DNA of 64,000 nt from Hydrogenophaga taeniospiralis (lineage in GTDB: Bacteria; Pseudomonadota; Gammaproteobacteria; Burkholderiales; Burkholderiaceae_C), in assembly GCF_020510445.1 (NCBI RefSeq), contig NZ_JAHBAG010000001.1, positions 906,501-970,500 on the forward strand, read 5' to 3'. The translations under genes were made by a program, and so were the position numbers. The first letter of the stretch is position 1. Every line of letters starts with the position of its first letter. Under the pieces are notes generated by a model. It did no database searches. It was not told the DNA's origin and worked only from the letters and a program-made list of their open reading frames with translations. This document shows, piece by piece, positions 8,978 to 17,663 of this stretch.

Positions 8978-10018
8978 ATGCGCATCCAGACCTTGCGCGA
9001 GCGACTCCGAGCGCTCGGCGCCCTGCCCAAACACGAACACCGCGTGCTCCGCCTGTGGAGCCTGGCCCTGCCGCAGACGGCGGGCAAGCGCCAGATCGAG
9101 CACTTCCTGCCCGCCACCTTGCGCGCTGAACTGCCCGCCATCGAGGCCGACCTGGCCGCGCTCGCCAGGCTCGAATCACAACACCCCGGCGAAGACGGCT
9201 CGGCCCGCCTGCTGGTGAAGCTGGGCGACGGCCAGATGGTGGAGACCGTGCTGCTGCCGCGCGACGGCGTCTGCGTCTCGACGCAGATCGGCTGCGCGGT
9301 GGGCTGCGTGTTCTGCATGACCGGCACCACCGGCCTGATCCGCCAGGTGGGCAGTGCCGAGATCGTGGCGCAGGTGGCGCTGGCGCGCGGCCTGCGGCCG
9401 GTGAAGAAGGTGGTGTTCATGGGCATGGGCGAGCCCGCGCACAACCTCGACAACGTGCTTGAAGCGATTGAGCTGCTGGGCACGGCTGGCAACATCGGCC
9501 ACAAGAACCTGGTGTTCTCCACCGTGGGCGACCCGCGCGTGTTCGAAACCCTGCCCAAAGGCCCGGTCAAGCCGGCGCTCGCGCTCTCGCTGCACACCAC
9601 CCGGGCCGACCTGCGCGAGCGGCTGCTGCCGCGCGCGCCGCGCATGACGCCGGACGAGCTGGTGGAAGCGGGCGAGGTCTACGCCCGCGCCACCGACTAC
9701 CCCATCCAATACCAGTGGACGCTGCTCGACGGCATCAACGACACGGACGAAGAGCTCGACGGCATCGTGCGCCTGCTCACCGGCAAGTACGCGATCCTGA
9801 ACATGATCCCGTTCAACAGCGTCGAAGGCATGCCGTACCAGCGCCCGAGCTGGGAAAAAGCGGCCGACATCGCGCGCCGCCTGCACCGCCGAGGCATCCT
9901 GACCAAGCTGCGCCAGTCGGCCGGGCAGGACGTGGACGGGGGCTGTGGCCAGCTGCGCGCGCGGGCGGAGAAACCAGTCGTGCGCCGGAACATTCCCATC
10001 GTTCCCGTCGGAAGCTGA
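8978..10018 (+). CDS. RlmN/Cfr-family radical SAM RNA methyltransferase
   Basis: Radical SAM enzyme of 346 residues. The 4Fe-4S binding C-x3-C-x2-C motif is Cys106, Cys110, Cys113 in IGCAVGCVFC. The two methyl-transfer cysteines of RlmN have equivalents at Cys99 (GVCVSTQ) and Cys323 (DVDGGCGQL), so chemistry should be intact: C2-methylation of an adenine in rRNA or tRNA. It is shorter than E. coli RlmN (384) with a reduced N-terminal domain, so it may be a paralogue of the housekeeping rlmN rather than rlmN itself. Divergent from the pirin gene. Confidence 0.85.
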   Translation: MRIQTLRERLRALGALPKHEHRVLRLWSLALPQTAGKRQIEHFLPATLRAELPAIEADLAALARLESQHPGEDGSARLLVKLGDGQMVETVLLPRDGVCVSTQIGCAVGCVFCMTGTTGLIRQVGSAEIVAQVALARGLRPVKKVVFMGMGEPAHNLDNVLEAIELLGTAGNIGHKNLVFSTVGDPRVFETLPKGPVKPALALSLHTTRADLRERLLPRAPRMTPDELVEAGEVYARATDYPIQYQWTLLDGINDTDEELDGIVRLLTGKYAILNMIPFNSVEGMPYQRPSWEKAADIARRLHRRGILTKLRQSAGQDVDGGCGQLRARAEKPVVRRNIPIVPVGS

Positions 10019-10092
10019 GCTGCCGCCCAGGCCAGGGCTGCGGCGGGGTCGCTTTGCAGTCAGATCGGTGTCACGGATGACCGCCTCTCAGC

Positions 10093-10989
10093 TCATCCCG
10101 ATGGGGTCTTCGTCTTCATCTCTTCCAAAAGCCACTGGACAAACCGCTGGGTCTGCGGGCTCGCGTTCGGGGCCACACCGACGCAGTGGCTGCTCAGCGC
10201 CATCCGCACATCGGGCAAAGGGCAGACCAGGCGCCCCGACGCCACGTCATGGGCGATCAGGGATGTCGGCGCCAAGGCGAAGCCCAGCCCATCCACGGCG
10301 GCCTGAAGCACAAAGTGCAGGTGCTCGAACTGCAGGCAACCGGCGGGCTTCAACCCGGGCACGTTCGCCCGCTGTTTCCAGTGCTCCCAGTCGTTGCTGC
10401 GCGATCTGGACAGCAGCAGAACATGGGACGCCAGCGACGCGGGGCCATTGACCGGACACCGGGCAAACAGCGCGGGTGATCCCACGACAAGGGCCTCGTC
10501 TTCCAGGCACGGGTGGATCTGCATCGCGGCCGGCCACCCCCGGGTGCCGCGCCGGATGGCCAGGTCGAACGCGTCCTGCGCCTTGTCGGGCGGCAGGGTG
10601 CTGGTCATCACCTGCGGCTCGATGTCCGGGTGCAGGGCCACAAACCCCGGCAACCGCGGGATCAGCCAACGCACCGCGAACGTGGGCCGGACGTTGATCT
10701 TCACGGTGCGCGGTGGCGCGCTGCCCCTGAGCGATTCGGCGGCCGAGCCAATCTGCTCCAGGGCGGGGCCGATCTGCGCATGGAACTGGTGGCCGGCGGC
10801 CGTGAGAAGCACCTGCCGGGTTTTGCGCTCGAACAGGGCCACGCCCAGGTGGGCCTCCAACGCCTGGATCTGGCGGCTGATCGCGCTGTGCGTCACGTGC
10901 AGTTCCAGCGCGGCCCGGGTGAAGCTCAGATGGCGCGCGGCCGCCGCAAAAGCACGGACCGCGTTCAACGGAGGCAGGCGGGGCAACAT
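10093..10989 (-). CDS. LysR-family transcriptional regulator (GcvA-like)
   Basis: LysR regulator of 298 residues. The N-terminal winged helix has AVRAFAAAARHLSFTRAA and SAISRQIQALEAHLG; the rest is an effector-binding periplasmic-fold domain. It is divergent from an MFS exporter gene with a 74-bp shared promoter region, so it probably controls that gene. The start at 10989 (MLPRLPPL) is typical for the GcvA subgroup; an in-frame ATG at 11010 is possible. Confidence 0.9.
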   Translation of the reverse strand: MLPRLPPLNAVRAFAAAARHLSFTRAALELHVTHSAISRQIQALEAHLGVALFERKTRQVLLTAAGHQFHAQIGPALEQIGSAAESLRGSAPPRTVKINVRPTFAVRWLIPRLPGFVALHPDIEPQVMTSTLPPDKAQDAFDLAIRRGTRGWPAAMQIHPCLEDEALVVGSPALFARCPVNGPASLASHVLLLSRSRSNDWEHWKQRANVPGLKPAGCLQFEHLHFVLQAAVDGLGFALAPTSLIAHDVASGRLVCPLPDVRMALSSHCVGVAPNASPQTQRFVQWLLEEMKTKTPSG

Positions 10990-11063
10990 GTGTGCGATTT
11001 TCTCACGCATACCGCGCAGGAATACCGTTTGTCGAGCGTGGTGGTGTTGCGCACCATGCACCC

Positions 11064-12194
11064 ATGCCAGCGCCCACCCTCCCTTCAAGCTCTGACCGCG
11101 ACTCGCGCCATGCGGCCTGGGTGCTCGGGTTGTCACTGCCGGGAGACACGGTGCTCTACCTGCTCTTGCCCATGTTCGCGCCCGCGTTTGGTGTCAGCCT
11201 GCCCGAAGCGGGGATGCTGCTGGCCGCGAACCGCCTGGTGCGCATCGCCGGGTATGGGGCGGTGGCGCGGTTCTACGCCCGCCACGGTGAGCGGCGCACC
11301 TGCACGCTGGCGGCGCTGGCCGCTGCGGTGTGCGCGCTGGGGTATGCCACGGTCACCGGCTTCGTCGCCTTGTTGTGCCTTCGGCTGCTGTGGGGGCTGG
11401 CGTTCGCCGCGCTGAACCTGACCACACAGGCCTTGGCCACGGCCGAACCGGCGGGCGCCGCGCGCCGGGCCGGGCGTTCCCGCGCGGTGACGGCCCTGGG
11501 GCCGATGCTGGCGCTGCCCTTGGGCGGTGTGTGTGCGCTGTGGCTGGGTCCCAAAGCGATCTTTTTCCTGTTCGCGATCGCCGCGCTGGCTGGGGTGCGG
11601 GTGGCGCGCCAGCTGCCCACCGTCCCCCACGCCGAGCCGCCGTCGGGGAAAAAGTGGGCCAGGCGCCCGGGCAGCCTGGACAGCTTTTCTTTCGTTGAAG
11701 GCCTGGTGCTGGACGGCCTGTTCATCATCGGCCTGTCGTACCTGGGCCGTGACCTGTTGCCGGGCCATCCGGTCGTCGTGGCGGGCCTGTTGTTGTCGGT
11801 CCGTTACCTGGCGGAAATCGTGCTGAGTTCGGCGGGCGGGCACATGGCTGAAAGGCACGGCCCGGAAGTCCTGCTGGTGGTCTTCTCGGTGCTGACCTCC
11901 GTCGCCCTCGTGGGCTTTGGTTTCGGCTGGTTGTGGACCTGCGCACTGGCCATCGTGATCCTGCGCGCCTTGCTGCTGCCGCTGCTGCCACCGCTGGTCG
12001 CGCTTCGCACACCGGGGCCCGGACGCATACAGGCCCTGGCCACGCGGTCGGTCTGGCGGGACATGGGGGCGGGTGGCGGCCCCGTGCTCGCGGGCCTGCT
12101 GTTGCCCATTGCGCCGGCGCCGTGGATCTATGGCGGTGCGGCGCTGCTGCTGGCGGGCACGGCACTGGCCTGCGTGAAGCGGCGCAGCGATTGA
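11064..12194 (+). CDS. MFS transporter
   Basis: Major facilitator protein of 376 residues with about 12 hydrophobic segments and the loop 2-3 signature region near YGAVARFYARHGERR. Substrate unknown. Start chosen at 11064 (MPAPTLPSS) just before the first membrane segment. It is divergent from a LysR gene that probably regulates it, in the usual arrangement for a drug or metabolite exporter. Confidence 0.85.
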   Translation: MPAPTLPSSSDRDSRHAAWVLGLSLPGDTVLYLLLPMFAPAFGVSLPEAGMLLAANRLVRIAGYGAVARFYARHGERRTCTLAALAAAVCALGYATVTGFVALLCLRLLWGLAFAALNLTTQALATAEPAGAARRAGRSRAVTALGPMLALPLGGVCALWLGPKAIFFLFAIAALAGVRVARQLPTVPHAEPPSGKKWARRPGSLDSFSFVEGLVLDGLFIIGLSYLGRDLLPGHPVVVAGLLLSVRYLAEIVLSSAGGHMAERHGPEVLLVVFSVLTSVALVGFGFGWLWTCALAIVILRALLLPLLPPLVALRTPGPGRIQALATRSVWRDMGAGGGPVLAGLLLPIAPAPWIYGGAALLLAGTALACVKRRSD

Positions 12195-12213
12195 GGCGAA
12201 CCACCCCGCCGCC

Positions 12214-12786
12214 ATGGAAAACCGGTACCGGTTTCTTTCACCCCACTTTTTTGGAGACTTTGAATTGGACATGCATCACACCCTGGTTGTGTGCGCGGGC
12301 GGCACCGTGGGCCTGCCGAAGCGCCCGATGAACCATGGCAGGGACGGCGGGCACCTGCTGGTCAACCCGCCCCGACCGGTCTGGGAACGAAGCGAGTTGA
12401 CGCCCGATGAGCTGGCCCGTTGGGCCTGTCTGGTGGCCGCCACCGGAAAGGCCATGCTGGACACCTTGCCTCAGCTCGAGGGCGGGTGTCTCAACTATTG
12501 GGAGGCCGGCAACAACGCGCTCAATGCGCTGGCCCAGCCCGTGGGCCCCAAAACCCCTCGGCTCCACCGGAAGATGCACCTGCATGTGTTTGGACGAGGC
12601 CCGCAGGCGACGCATCCCGATTGGCAATGGGGCGAGCCGCCCCGGTTTCCGGCGTTTGCCCAGTCGGAGGCTTGGTGCGCGCAGTTCAGTGCTCTGGAGC
12701 CCGGTGAATGTGCGGTCATTGCCGCAAGAATCCAGGTGCTGCTGACGACCCGGTACGGGATGAGCCCTTTGGCGTCAGCGCCCTGA
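12214..12786 (+). CDS. HIT-like nucleotide-binding protein (putative)
   Basis: Protein of 190 residues whose central part resembles the HIT superfamily: HLLVNPPRPVWERSELTPDE, then GCLNYWEAGNNALN and a KMHLHVFGR motif close to the HxHxH catalytic signature. The third His is missing, so hydrolase activity is uncertain. An alternative ATG at 12271 (MHHTLVV) would remove 19 residues. It follows the MFS gene by 19 bp and may be cotranscribed. Confidence 0.55.
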   Translation: MENRYRFLSPHFFGDFELDMHHTLVVCAGGTVGLPKRPMNHGRDGGHLLVNPPRPVWERSELTPDELARWACLVAATGKAMLDTLPQLEGGCLNYWEAGNNALNALAQPVGPKTPRLHRKMHLHVFGRGPQATHPDWQWGEPPRFPAFAQSEAWCAQFSALEPGECAVIAARIQVLLTTRYGMSPLASAP

Positions 12787-12832
12787 GCGTCTCCAGGTTC
12801 CAGACCGCCTTGAGCGCCGCCGGGGGGCTTCA

Positions 12833-13684
12833 CTACACGGCCTGCCGCAAAAACGGCCGCGCACCCCGGGCGCTCAGGCGCTGGTGCAGGGCATCGCAAG
12901 CCGACGCGTCCGGCGCGGTGATGACCCACTGGCGCGCCGAGGGCGCGGCCACCGCAGCGATCTCGGCTCCGGCGTTGAACGCCACCACGGTGTCGCCCGG
13001 CGCGGTGGACACGGCCAGCAAGTGGCGCAGCATGGCCTCTGCCGGGCTGGACGACGGGCCCCAGGGCACCGTCGGGCCGGGCAGGACGGGCTCGACGCGG
13101 CGCCGGTGTTTGGCGTAGACATGCACCAGGCCATGGCGCAGGGCGGCGCTGGCCATGCGCGGCGAGGGTGGGGTGTGCCAGAGGATGTCCTGCGCGCTGT
13201 TTTCCGAGCCGAACACCGTGTCCACCACGAGCCGGGCGCAACCCGCCGGGTCTTGCCCGAGCCGCACGCGGATGAAGCCGGTGTCCGCGAGCAGCGCGCG
13301 CATGAGCAGCAGCCGCAGCGTGAGCCCGGTTAGGCGCTCCTTGTCGGTCTGTGCCGCGCTGCCGGCGCGCGCCGCCGGGGCGTCCGGGCCAGGGTCAAAA
13401 CAAATCAGACCCACCCGGCCACGCAGCCGGGGCAGGGCGGGGTGGCCGGCCAGCAGCGCGGCCAGCACCGCCAGATCGTCGCCACACACCAGGTGATCGC
13501 GGTGGTCGCGGCTGGGGTGGTCCGGGTGGTCGAGGTGGTGCGCGGCGCCGTGGGCGGACAATGCCCGGTGCCGCGGGTGCCATGCGATGCGCTGCCGGTC
13601 GTCCAGACCGTCCAGAAAGTGGCTGGCCTGCCGGTGCCCGTGGGCAACGATGTCGGGCAGCCGCAGGAGCAGTGACTTCTTCAT
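12833..13684 (-). CDS. Degenerate DNA adenine-methyltransferase-like protein
   Basis: Protein of 283 residues resembling type III Mod / beta-class N6-adenine methyltransferases but without their catalytic residues. A region like LxxGDNLxxL reads HLVCGDDLAVLAALL. The motif IV position (DPPY) reads CFDPGPDA. The segment DTVFGSENSAQDILWHTP matches the post-motif-IV helix and strand. The C-terminal SAM-binding motif I (DPFAGSGT) reads VAFNAGAEI. The target-recognition domain is absent, as its size is about half of Mod. It is therefore unlikely to methylate DNA. It is divergent from a small HTH regulator with shared palindromes between. Confidence 0.65.
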   Translation of the reverse strand: MKKSLLLRLPDIVAHGHRQASHFLDGLDDRQRIAWHPRHRALSAHGAAHHLDHPDHPSRDHRDHLVCGDDLAVLAALLAGHPALPRLRGRVGLICFDPGPDAPAARAGSAAQTDKERLTGLTLRLLLMRALLADTGFIRVRLGQDPAGCARLVVDTVFGSENSAQDILWHTPPSPRMASAALRHGLVHVYAKHRRRVEPVLPGPTVPWGPSSSPAEAMLRHLLAVSTAPGDTVVAFNAGAEIAAVAAPSARQWVITAPDASACDALHQRLSARGARPFLRQAV

Positions 13685-13686
13685 GG

Positions 13687-13716
13687 CTTTTTGTTCCCCC
13701 TGGTGTGAACAAAAAG
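13687..13716. promoter_or_regulatory. Operator-like dyad CTTTTTGTTC-N10-GAACAAAAAG
   Basis: Perfect 10-bp arms spaced by 10 bp, ending 3 bp before the start codon of the methyltransferase-like gene. The GTTC/GAAC half-sites recur at 13743 and in the palindrome at 13773. Candidate site for the adjacent HTH protein. Confidence 0.5.
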
Positions 13717-13772
13717 TTTAACAAAACAACAACCAAAAGGTGTTCAGGAGGTTGCTCGAAACTTACTTTCCT

Positions 13773-13782
13773 GTTCATGAAC
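13773..13782. promoter_or_regulatory. GTTCATGAAC palindrome over a start codon
   Basis: Perfect 10-bp palindrome containing the ATG of the HTH gene. It shares GTTC/GAAC half-sites with the dyad upstream, suggesting autoregulation by occlusion. Confidence 0.4.
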
Positions 13783-14178
13783 GAAAAAGCGGAGTTTGCC
13801 CAGCGCCTGCGCGATGCCATGACCCAGGCGGGCTATGCGCTGCGCCCGGTGGTGCTGGAACGCGAATTCAACACGCGCTACTGGGGGCGTTCGGTCACGC
13901 TGCAGGGGGTGCGCCGCTGGCTGCGCGGCGAGGCCATCCCGTCGCAGGAAAAGCTGCAGGTGCTGGCCGACTGGCTGGGGGTGGAGCCGGAGGTGTTGCG
14001 CTTTGGCGTGGCCGTGCGCCACTCGGTGCAGGAGCGCCGCCAGCGCTGGGACGAGGGCGTGGGCTACCAGGAGCGCGAGGCGTTCGAAGCCTTCCTGAAG
14101 CTGCCGGCCCCGCAGCGCAAGATCGTGCGCGAGGTGATCCTGGCGTTCGCGAAGGCGCATGCGGCGCCGGAGTCTTGA
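13777..14178 (+). CDS. Small HTH (XRE-like) transcriptional regulator
   Basis: DNA-binding protein of 133 residues. The N-terminal 75 residues form an HTH domain: SVTLQGVRRWLRGEAIPSQE then KLQVLADWLGVEPEVLRFG. The C-terminal half is helical, with an arginine-rich stretch and LPAPQRKIVREVI. Such proteins are common in Burkholderiales but their targets are not established. It is divergent from the degenerate methyltransferase-like gene, and the AT-rich spacer of 92 bp holds matching dyads. Confidence 0.75.
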   Translation: MNEKAEFAQRLRDAMTQAGYALRPVVLEREFNTRYWGRSVTLQGVRRWLRGEAIPSQEKLQVLADWLGVEPEVLRFGVAVRHSVQERRQRWDEGVGYQEREAFEAFLKLPAPQRKIVREVILAFAKAHAAPES

Positions 14179-14280
14179 AGGCGCGTTTTAAAGCTGGCTT
14201 TAAAACGTTGGCTTCACATTCAACGTTGCTTGAATACGGCTGGCCGCTGTGGCGGGGTGGGCGCTTTCGGCGGCCTTGAA

Positions 14281-14386
14281 TACCACGCCCCGCGGCATGA
14301 AACGGAGCCGCCCAGGGCACCGCCGGGCCGGCTTTTCCCCACCCCCTGTGAAGGGGGTAGCGCGAAGCGCTGCGGGGGTGTTTCGA
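14281..14386. repeat. Intergenic repeat family, copy B
   Basis: Same family as copy A, here in the orientation with GCACCGCCGGGCCGGC first, then CCCCTGTGAAGGGGG and GCGCGAAGCGCTGCGGGGG. It lies between convergent genes and may serve as a bidirectional transcription stop. Confidence 0.6.
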
Positions 14387-14387
14387 A

Positions 14388-15719
14388 TCAGTGCAGCGTC
14401 ATCGGGTGCGAGGTGGTTTTTACCCGCACCACCGCGGGCTTCGCCTCGTAAGGCACCGGCTCACCCCCGCAGATGTGCGCCGCAATCGCCCGCGCCTGCC
14501 GTGCAATGGGCTCGATGAAGCGGCTGGCCTGGCCGTTGATGGTGATGCAGTCGCCCAGGGCGTGGATGCGCTCGTCGCTGGTGCGCAGCGTGGCCGCGTC
14601 CACGGCGATGCCGTTGTTCCAGGCCAGTGCGGCGCTGTGCGCCAGGCGCGGCGGGGTCGTGAGGCCGGCGGCGGCGATCACCTGGTCAGCGACGAACTTC
14701 TGGCCGCAGGCGGTGGTGATGCGGTAGCCGCCGCCCAGCTTCTCCACGCCGGCCACCTGCACGCCACCGACGAAGCGGATCGGCAGGTCTTTCCAGGCTT
14801 CCAGCAGGGGAGCGCCCGCCTGCTCACCCGGCCAGCGCGCGAGCGGCTGGGCCATCACGTCGAGCAGGGTGATGCGGTGGCCGCCGAGCGCGAGGTCGTT
14901 GGCGAGCTCGCTGCCGATCAGGCCGGCGCCGACGATGACCACGTCTTTCGCCGTGTCGCCCAGCGCGGCGCGCAGGCGCTGGTACGCGCCCAGGTGGTTG
15001 ATGCGCCAGCAGTACGCAGCGGGCAGCGCGGGTGGCAGCGCGGCCTGCGCGCCGTGGGCCAGTACGAGTTGGTCGTAGCGCAGCGTGCCGCGTGTGGTGC
15101 GCAGGCTTCGCGTGTCGGGGCAGATGCGCACGGCGTCGGTGTGGGCGAGCAGGCGCACGCCCAGGCGCTTGGCGGCGTCGGTGCCGGTCTCTTTCACCAG
15201 CTTGCCGGGGTCCATCTGCCGCGCCACGGCCACCGAGAGCAGGGGCTTGTCGTACACATCGGCGGCGCAGGCGCTCACCAGGGTGATGGGCAGGGCGGCG
15301 TCGAGCGCGCGCAGGGCTTCGGCCATCTGCCAGCCGGCGCGGCCGCCACCGACGATGACCACGCCCGGTGTGCCGCCGCGCATCGCCACCGGGGCCGCGC
15401 CGGCGGCGCGCGCCCGCAGCTCGTCCAGGCTGGGCGCGCTGTAGGGTTCGAAGTCGCTCTTGGTCACGCCGCAGAGCGGGCAGGCCCAGTCGTCGGGGAT
15501 GTCTTCGAAGCGCGTGCCGGCGGCCAGGCCGCTGTCGGGGTCGCCCTCGGCCTCGTCGTAGATGTAGCCGCAGGCGTGGCAGATGTATTTGTTGAATGGA
15601 GCCCCCACGCTGGCCACTTCATGCGCTGCAGCGGGGGCGAGCGCTTGCAGGGCGGCGGCCGCTGCGGCAAGGGGCGTTGCGTTGGCGGGCGCGGCGTTCA
15701 TGGAGGCGCCTGCGCTCAT
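14388..15719 (-). CDS. Rubredoxin-fused FAD-dependent NAD(P)H:rubredoxin reductase
   Basis: Fusion of 443 residues. Residues about 45-95 are a rubredoxin with [15 protein letters not shown] and ACPLCGV, the two CxxC iron ligands. From about 118 onward there is a pyridine-nucleotide-disulphide-type reductase with an FAD motif [12 protein letters not shown], an NAD motif [12 protein letters not shown] and a C-terminal ALGDC flavin motif. It should pass electrons from NAD(P)H to its own rubredoxin. The start overlaps the stop of the upstream acyl-CoA-dehydrogenase-like gene (ATGA), so the two are translationally coupled and probably a redox pair. Confidence 0.88.
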   Translation of the reverse strand: MSAGASMNAAPANATPLAAAAAALQALAPAAAHEVASVGAPFNKYICHACGYIYDEAEGDPDSGLAAGTRFEDIPDDWACPLCGVTKSDFEPYSAPSLDELRARAAGAAPVAMRGGTPGVVIVGGGRAGWQMAEALRALDAALPITLVSACAADVYDKPLLSVAVARQMDPGKLVKETGTDAAKRLGVRLLAHTDAVRICPDTRSLRTTRGTLRYDQLVLAHGAQAALPPALPAAYCWRINHLGAYQRLRAALGDTAKDVVIVGAGLIGSELANDLALGGHRITLLDVMAQPLARWPGEQAGAPLLEAWKDLPIRFVGGVQVAGVEKLGGGYRITTACGQKFVADQVIAAAGLTTPPRLAHSAALAWNNGIAVDAATLRTSDERIHALGDCITINGQASRFIEPIARQARAIAAHICGGEPVPYEAKPAVVRVKTTSHPMTLH

Positions 15720-16858
15720 GCCGGCATCTCCTCGGCGCTCAGCCGCGCGATCTCTTTGCGCAAGTGCTTGATGGCCGGTGTGACGATGGCGACGAACTGC
15801 GCTTCGCGCACGCGGCGCTGCACCTCGCTGCTCATCAGGTAGCCGCGCGCGCCCTGGTGCATCAGCGCGGAGTTGGCGGCGCGCAGGCAGAGCTCGGCGC
15901 CGTGGGCGCGCGCGTCGAGCACGTCGATGAAGTAGTCGGTCGAGGTGTCGAACGGCGTCTGTGCCAGCTTCATGATGCGGGCCACCAGCGCGTCGAACTC
16001 GGCCTGCAGTTCGGCGGGCCGGTCTTCCAGGTACTGGTTCACATGGCCGAGCTGGCCCTCCACCGCCCACATGCTGTCGATCGCGCCCTGGATGATGCCG
16101 GCCGCAATGCCGCACTGCAGCAGCACGAAGCCGCCGCGGATGCGCGCGATGGTCGGCTTGGCCGGGTCGGCCACCACGTCGTCCATGCCCACGAACAGGT
16201 CTTTGCAGTGCACGCTGTAGGTGCCCGTGCCTTCCATGCCCGAGAACTCGGGGCAGGCCTTGAGCGTGACGCCGGGCGCGTCGCAGCGCAGCATGAACAT
16301 CATCTCGCGGCCGGCGCAGGCGCCGTCGATCTGCACCGAGGCGATGGCGCCGAAGTAGTGGTCGGGCCCGAGGTTGCTGACCCAGGGCAGGGTGCCGTTG
16401 ACGCGGTAACCGCCCTCCACCGGCGTGGCCTTGAGCAGCAGGCTTTCGATCTGCGCAAAGCTCTTCATCGGGTTCGACAGGCCGGTGCCGCCCAGCGTCT
16501 CGCCGCGCACGTGGCGTGCCAGCCGCTCACCGGTGAGCGCCGGGTTGCCCGAGGCCTGCATGTACAGCCCCGCCACGCACTGGCACCACATCATGAAGCC
16601 GGTGGCGCCGCAGACCTTGGCCGCCTCGGCCATGGCCGCGATGGCCAGGCCGTAGTCGCCCGGTGTGCCGTCGGCCTGCGGCAGGTGCGCGCTCATGGCG
16701 CCGGCCGCCGCCAGCTGCTTCATCACGTCCACCGGATAGGCGCCGCGGTCGATGGCGTAGGCCTGCTCGGCCAGCGGGCTCTGGGCGATGGCGCGCACCG
16801 CGTCGATGAGACCAGCGGGTGGGGTGGCGAGTTCGGGGGGCAGGTCGGCGGGGTTCAT
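15716..16858 (-). CDS. Acyl-CoA dehydrogenase-fold flavoprotein (possible monooxygenase)
   Basis: Protein of 380 residues with the three-part acyl-CoA dehydrogenase fold: helical N-terminus, beta domain around [16 protein letters not shown], and helical C-terminus ending in [17 protein letters not shown]. Linked genes for OsmC, a sulfurtransferase and a rubredoxin reductase argue against fatty-acid oxidation. A sulfur-compound monooxygenase like SfnB/DszC relatives, fed by the downstream reductase, is a better inference. I cannot identify the catalytic base. The ATG at 16858 follows a 190-bp gap filled by repeats. Confidence 0.75.
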   Translation of the reverse strand: MNPADLPPELATPPAGLIDAVRAIAQSPLAEQAYAIDRGAYPVDVMKQLAAAGAMSAHLPQADGTPGDYGLAIAAMAEAAKVCGATGFMMWCQCVAGLYMQASGNPALTGERLARHVRGETLGGTGLSNPMKSFAQIESLLLKATPVEGGYRVNGTLPWVSNLGPDHYFGAIASVQIDGACAGREMMFMLRCDAPGVTLKACPEFSGMEGTGTYSVHCKDLFVGMDDVVADPAKPTIARIRGGFVLLQCGIAAGIIQGAIDSMWAVEGQLGHVNQYLEDRPAELQAEFDALVARIMKLAQTPFDTSTDYFIDVLDARAHGAELCLRAANSALMHQGARGYLMSSEVQRRVREAQFVAIVTPAIKHLRKEIARLSAEEMPA

Positions 16859-16869
16859 GGCGGGTCCAG

Positions 16870-17040
16870 TGGGTGGGGGCCCTTCGACAGGGCCTGTCCT
16901 GAGCCCGTCGAAGGGCTCAGGGCGAACGGGGGAGTTCGCTCCTTCCCCCTCTGGGGGAAGGCGGGGATGGGGGCCCGCGCGCCGGCAACGCCGCTTCATG
17001 CATGCCCCCACCCCCACCCTCCCCCAGAGGAGGAGGGAGC
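16870..17040. repeat. Two nested intergenic repeats inside an operon
   Basis: Positions about 16878-16925 hold a CCTTCGACAGG...CCGTCGAAGGGCTCAGG element common in betaproteobacteria. Positions about 16938-17040 hold a second element whose arms CCCCCTCTGGGGGAAGG and CCCTCCCCCAGAGGAGG are partly complementary over about 100 bp. They separate the OsmC gene from the flavoprotein gene. Confidence 0.65.
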
Positions 17041-17048
17041 TAAAAACT

Positions 17049-17618
17049 TCAAGCCATCGAGATCTCAAACGGAATCGGGTTGCGCATCGTGTTGGCCACC
17101 GGCGAATAGAAGTTCGCGTGTTGCACGATCTCGTCCAGCACCTCGCGCGGCGCGTCGCCTTCCACCAGTACCTTCACCCGCACGGCCTGAAAGCCCATCT
17201 GCGGCGGCGTCATCTGCAGCGCGCCACCGGCGCCCCAGGCGGCCGGGTTGCCGATGTCGCCTTCCAGAAACACCTCCAGCTTGCTCAGCTTCACGCCCTT
17301 CCAGGTGGCCACGGCCGTCACGCCCACGGCGATGCAGCCGCCCAGGCCCGAGAGCACGATCTCGCCGGGCGCGGGCGCCGTGTCTTCACCGAACAGGTGC
17401 AGCGGCTCGTCCACCACCACCACGTGCTTCTCGCCCACGTGCGACAGCGAGCGGTACTGCCCCTCCATCACGGTGTGGACCTTGTTGGTGCCGCGCCGCG
17501 CCGGGTTGGCTTTGCCGCCGGCGGCGAAGTCGGCCAGGCCCTTGGCGTCGATGGGGCGCAAGTAGGCCTTGACGGTGGTCACGGGAGCGGTGGGTTCGAG
17601 GGTGTCGGTGGAGGACAT
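17049..17618 (-). CDS. OsmC family protein
   Basis: OsmC/Ohr-fold protein of 189 residues. One conserved Cys is in the central helix (LSGLGGCIAVGVTAVA); the second typical Cys of peroxidatic Ohr/OsmC pairs is not evident, suggesting a non-peroxidase member of the family. It sits between a sulfurtransferase and a flavoprotein in one direction, so a role in carrying or detoxifying a sulfur species is inferred. Confidence 0.85.
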   Translation of the reverse strand: MSSTDTLEPTAPVTTVKAYLRPIDAKGLADFAAGGKANPARRGTNKVHTVMEGQYRSLSHVGEKHVVVVDEPLHLFGEDTAPAPGEIVLSGLGGCIAVGVTAVATWKGVKLSKLEVFLEGDIGNPAAWGAGGALQMTPPQMGFQAVRVKVLVEGDAPREVLDEIVQHANFYSPVANTMRNPIPFEISMA

Positions 17619-17663
17619 GAAGTTTCCTGAAGGGTGAAAAACGGAGTTGAAAAAGAAGGCGGT

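Noticed and set aside
12833..14178. Active restriction-modification system
   Set aside because: The methyltransferase-like protein lacks catalytic motifs and no nuclease gene is present.
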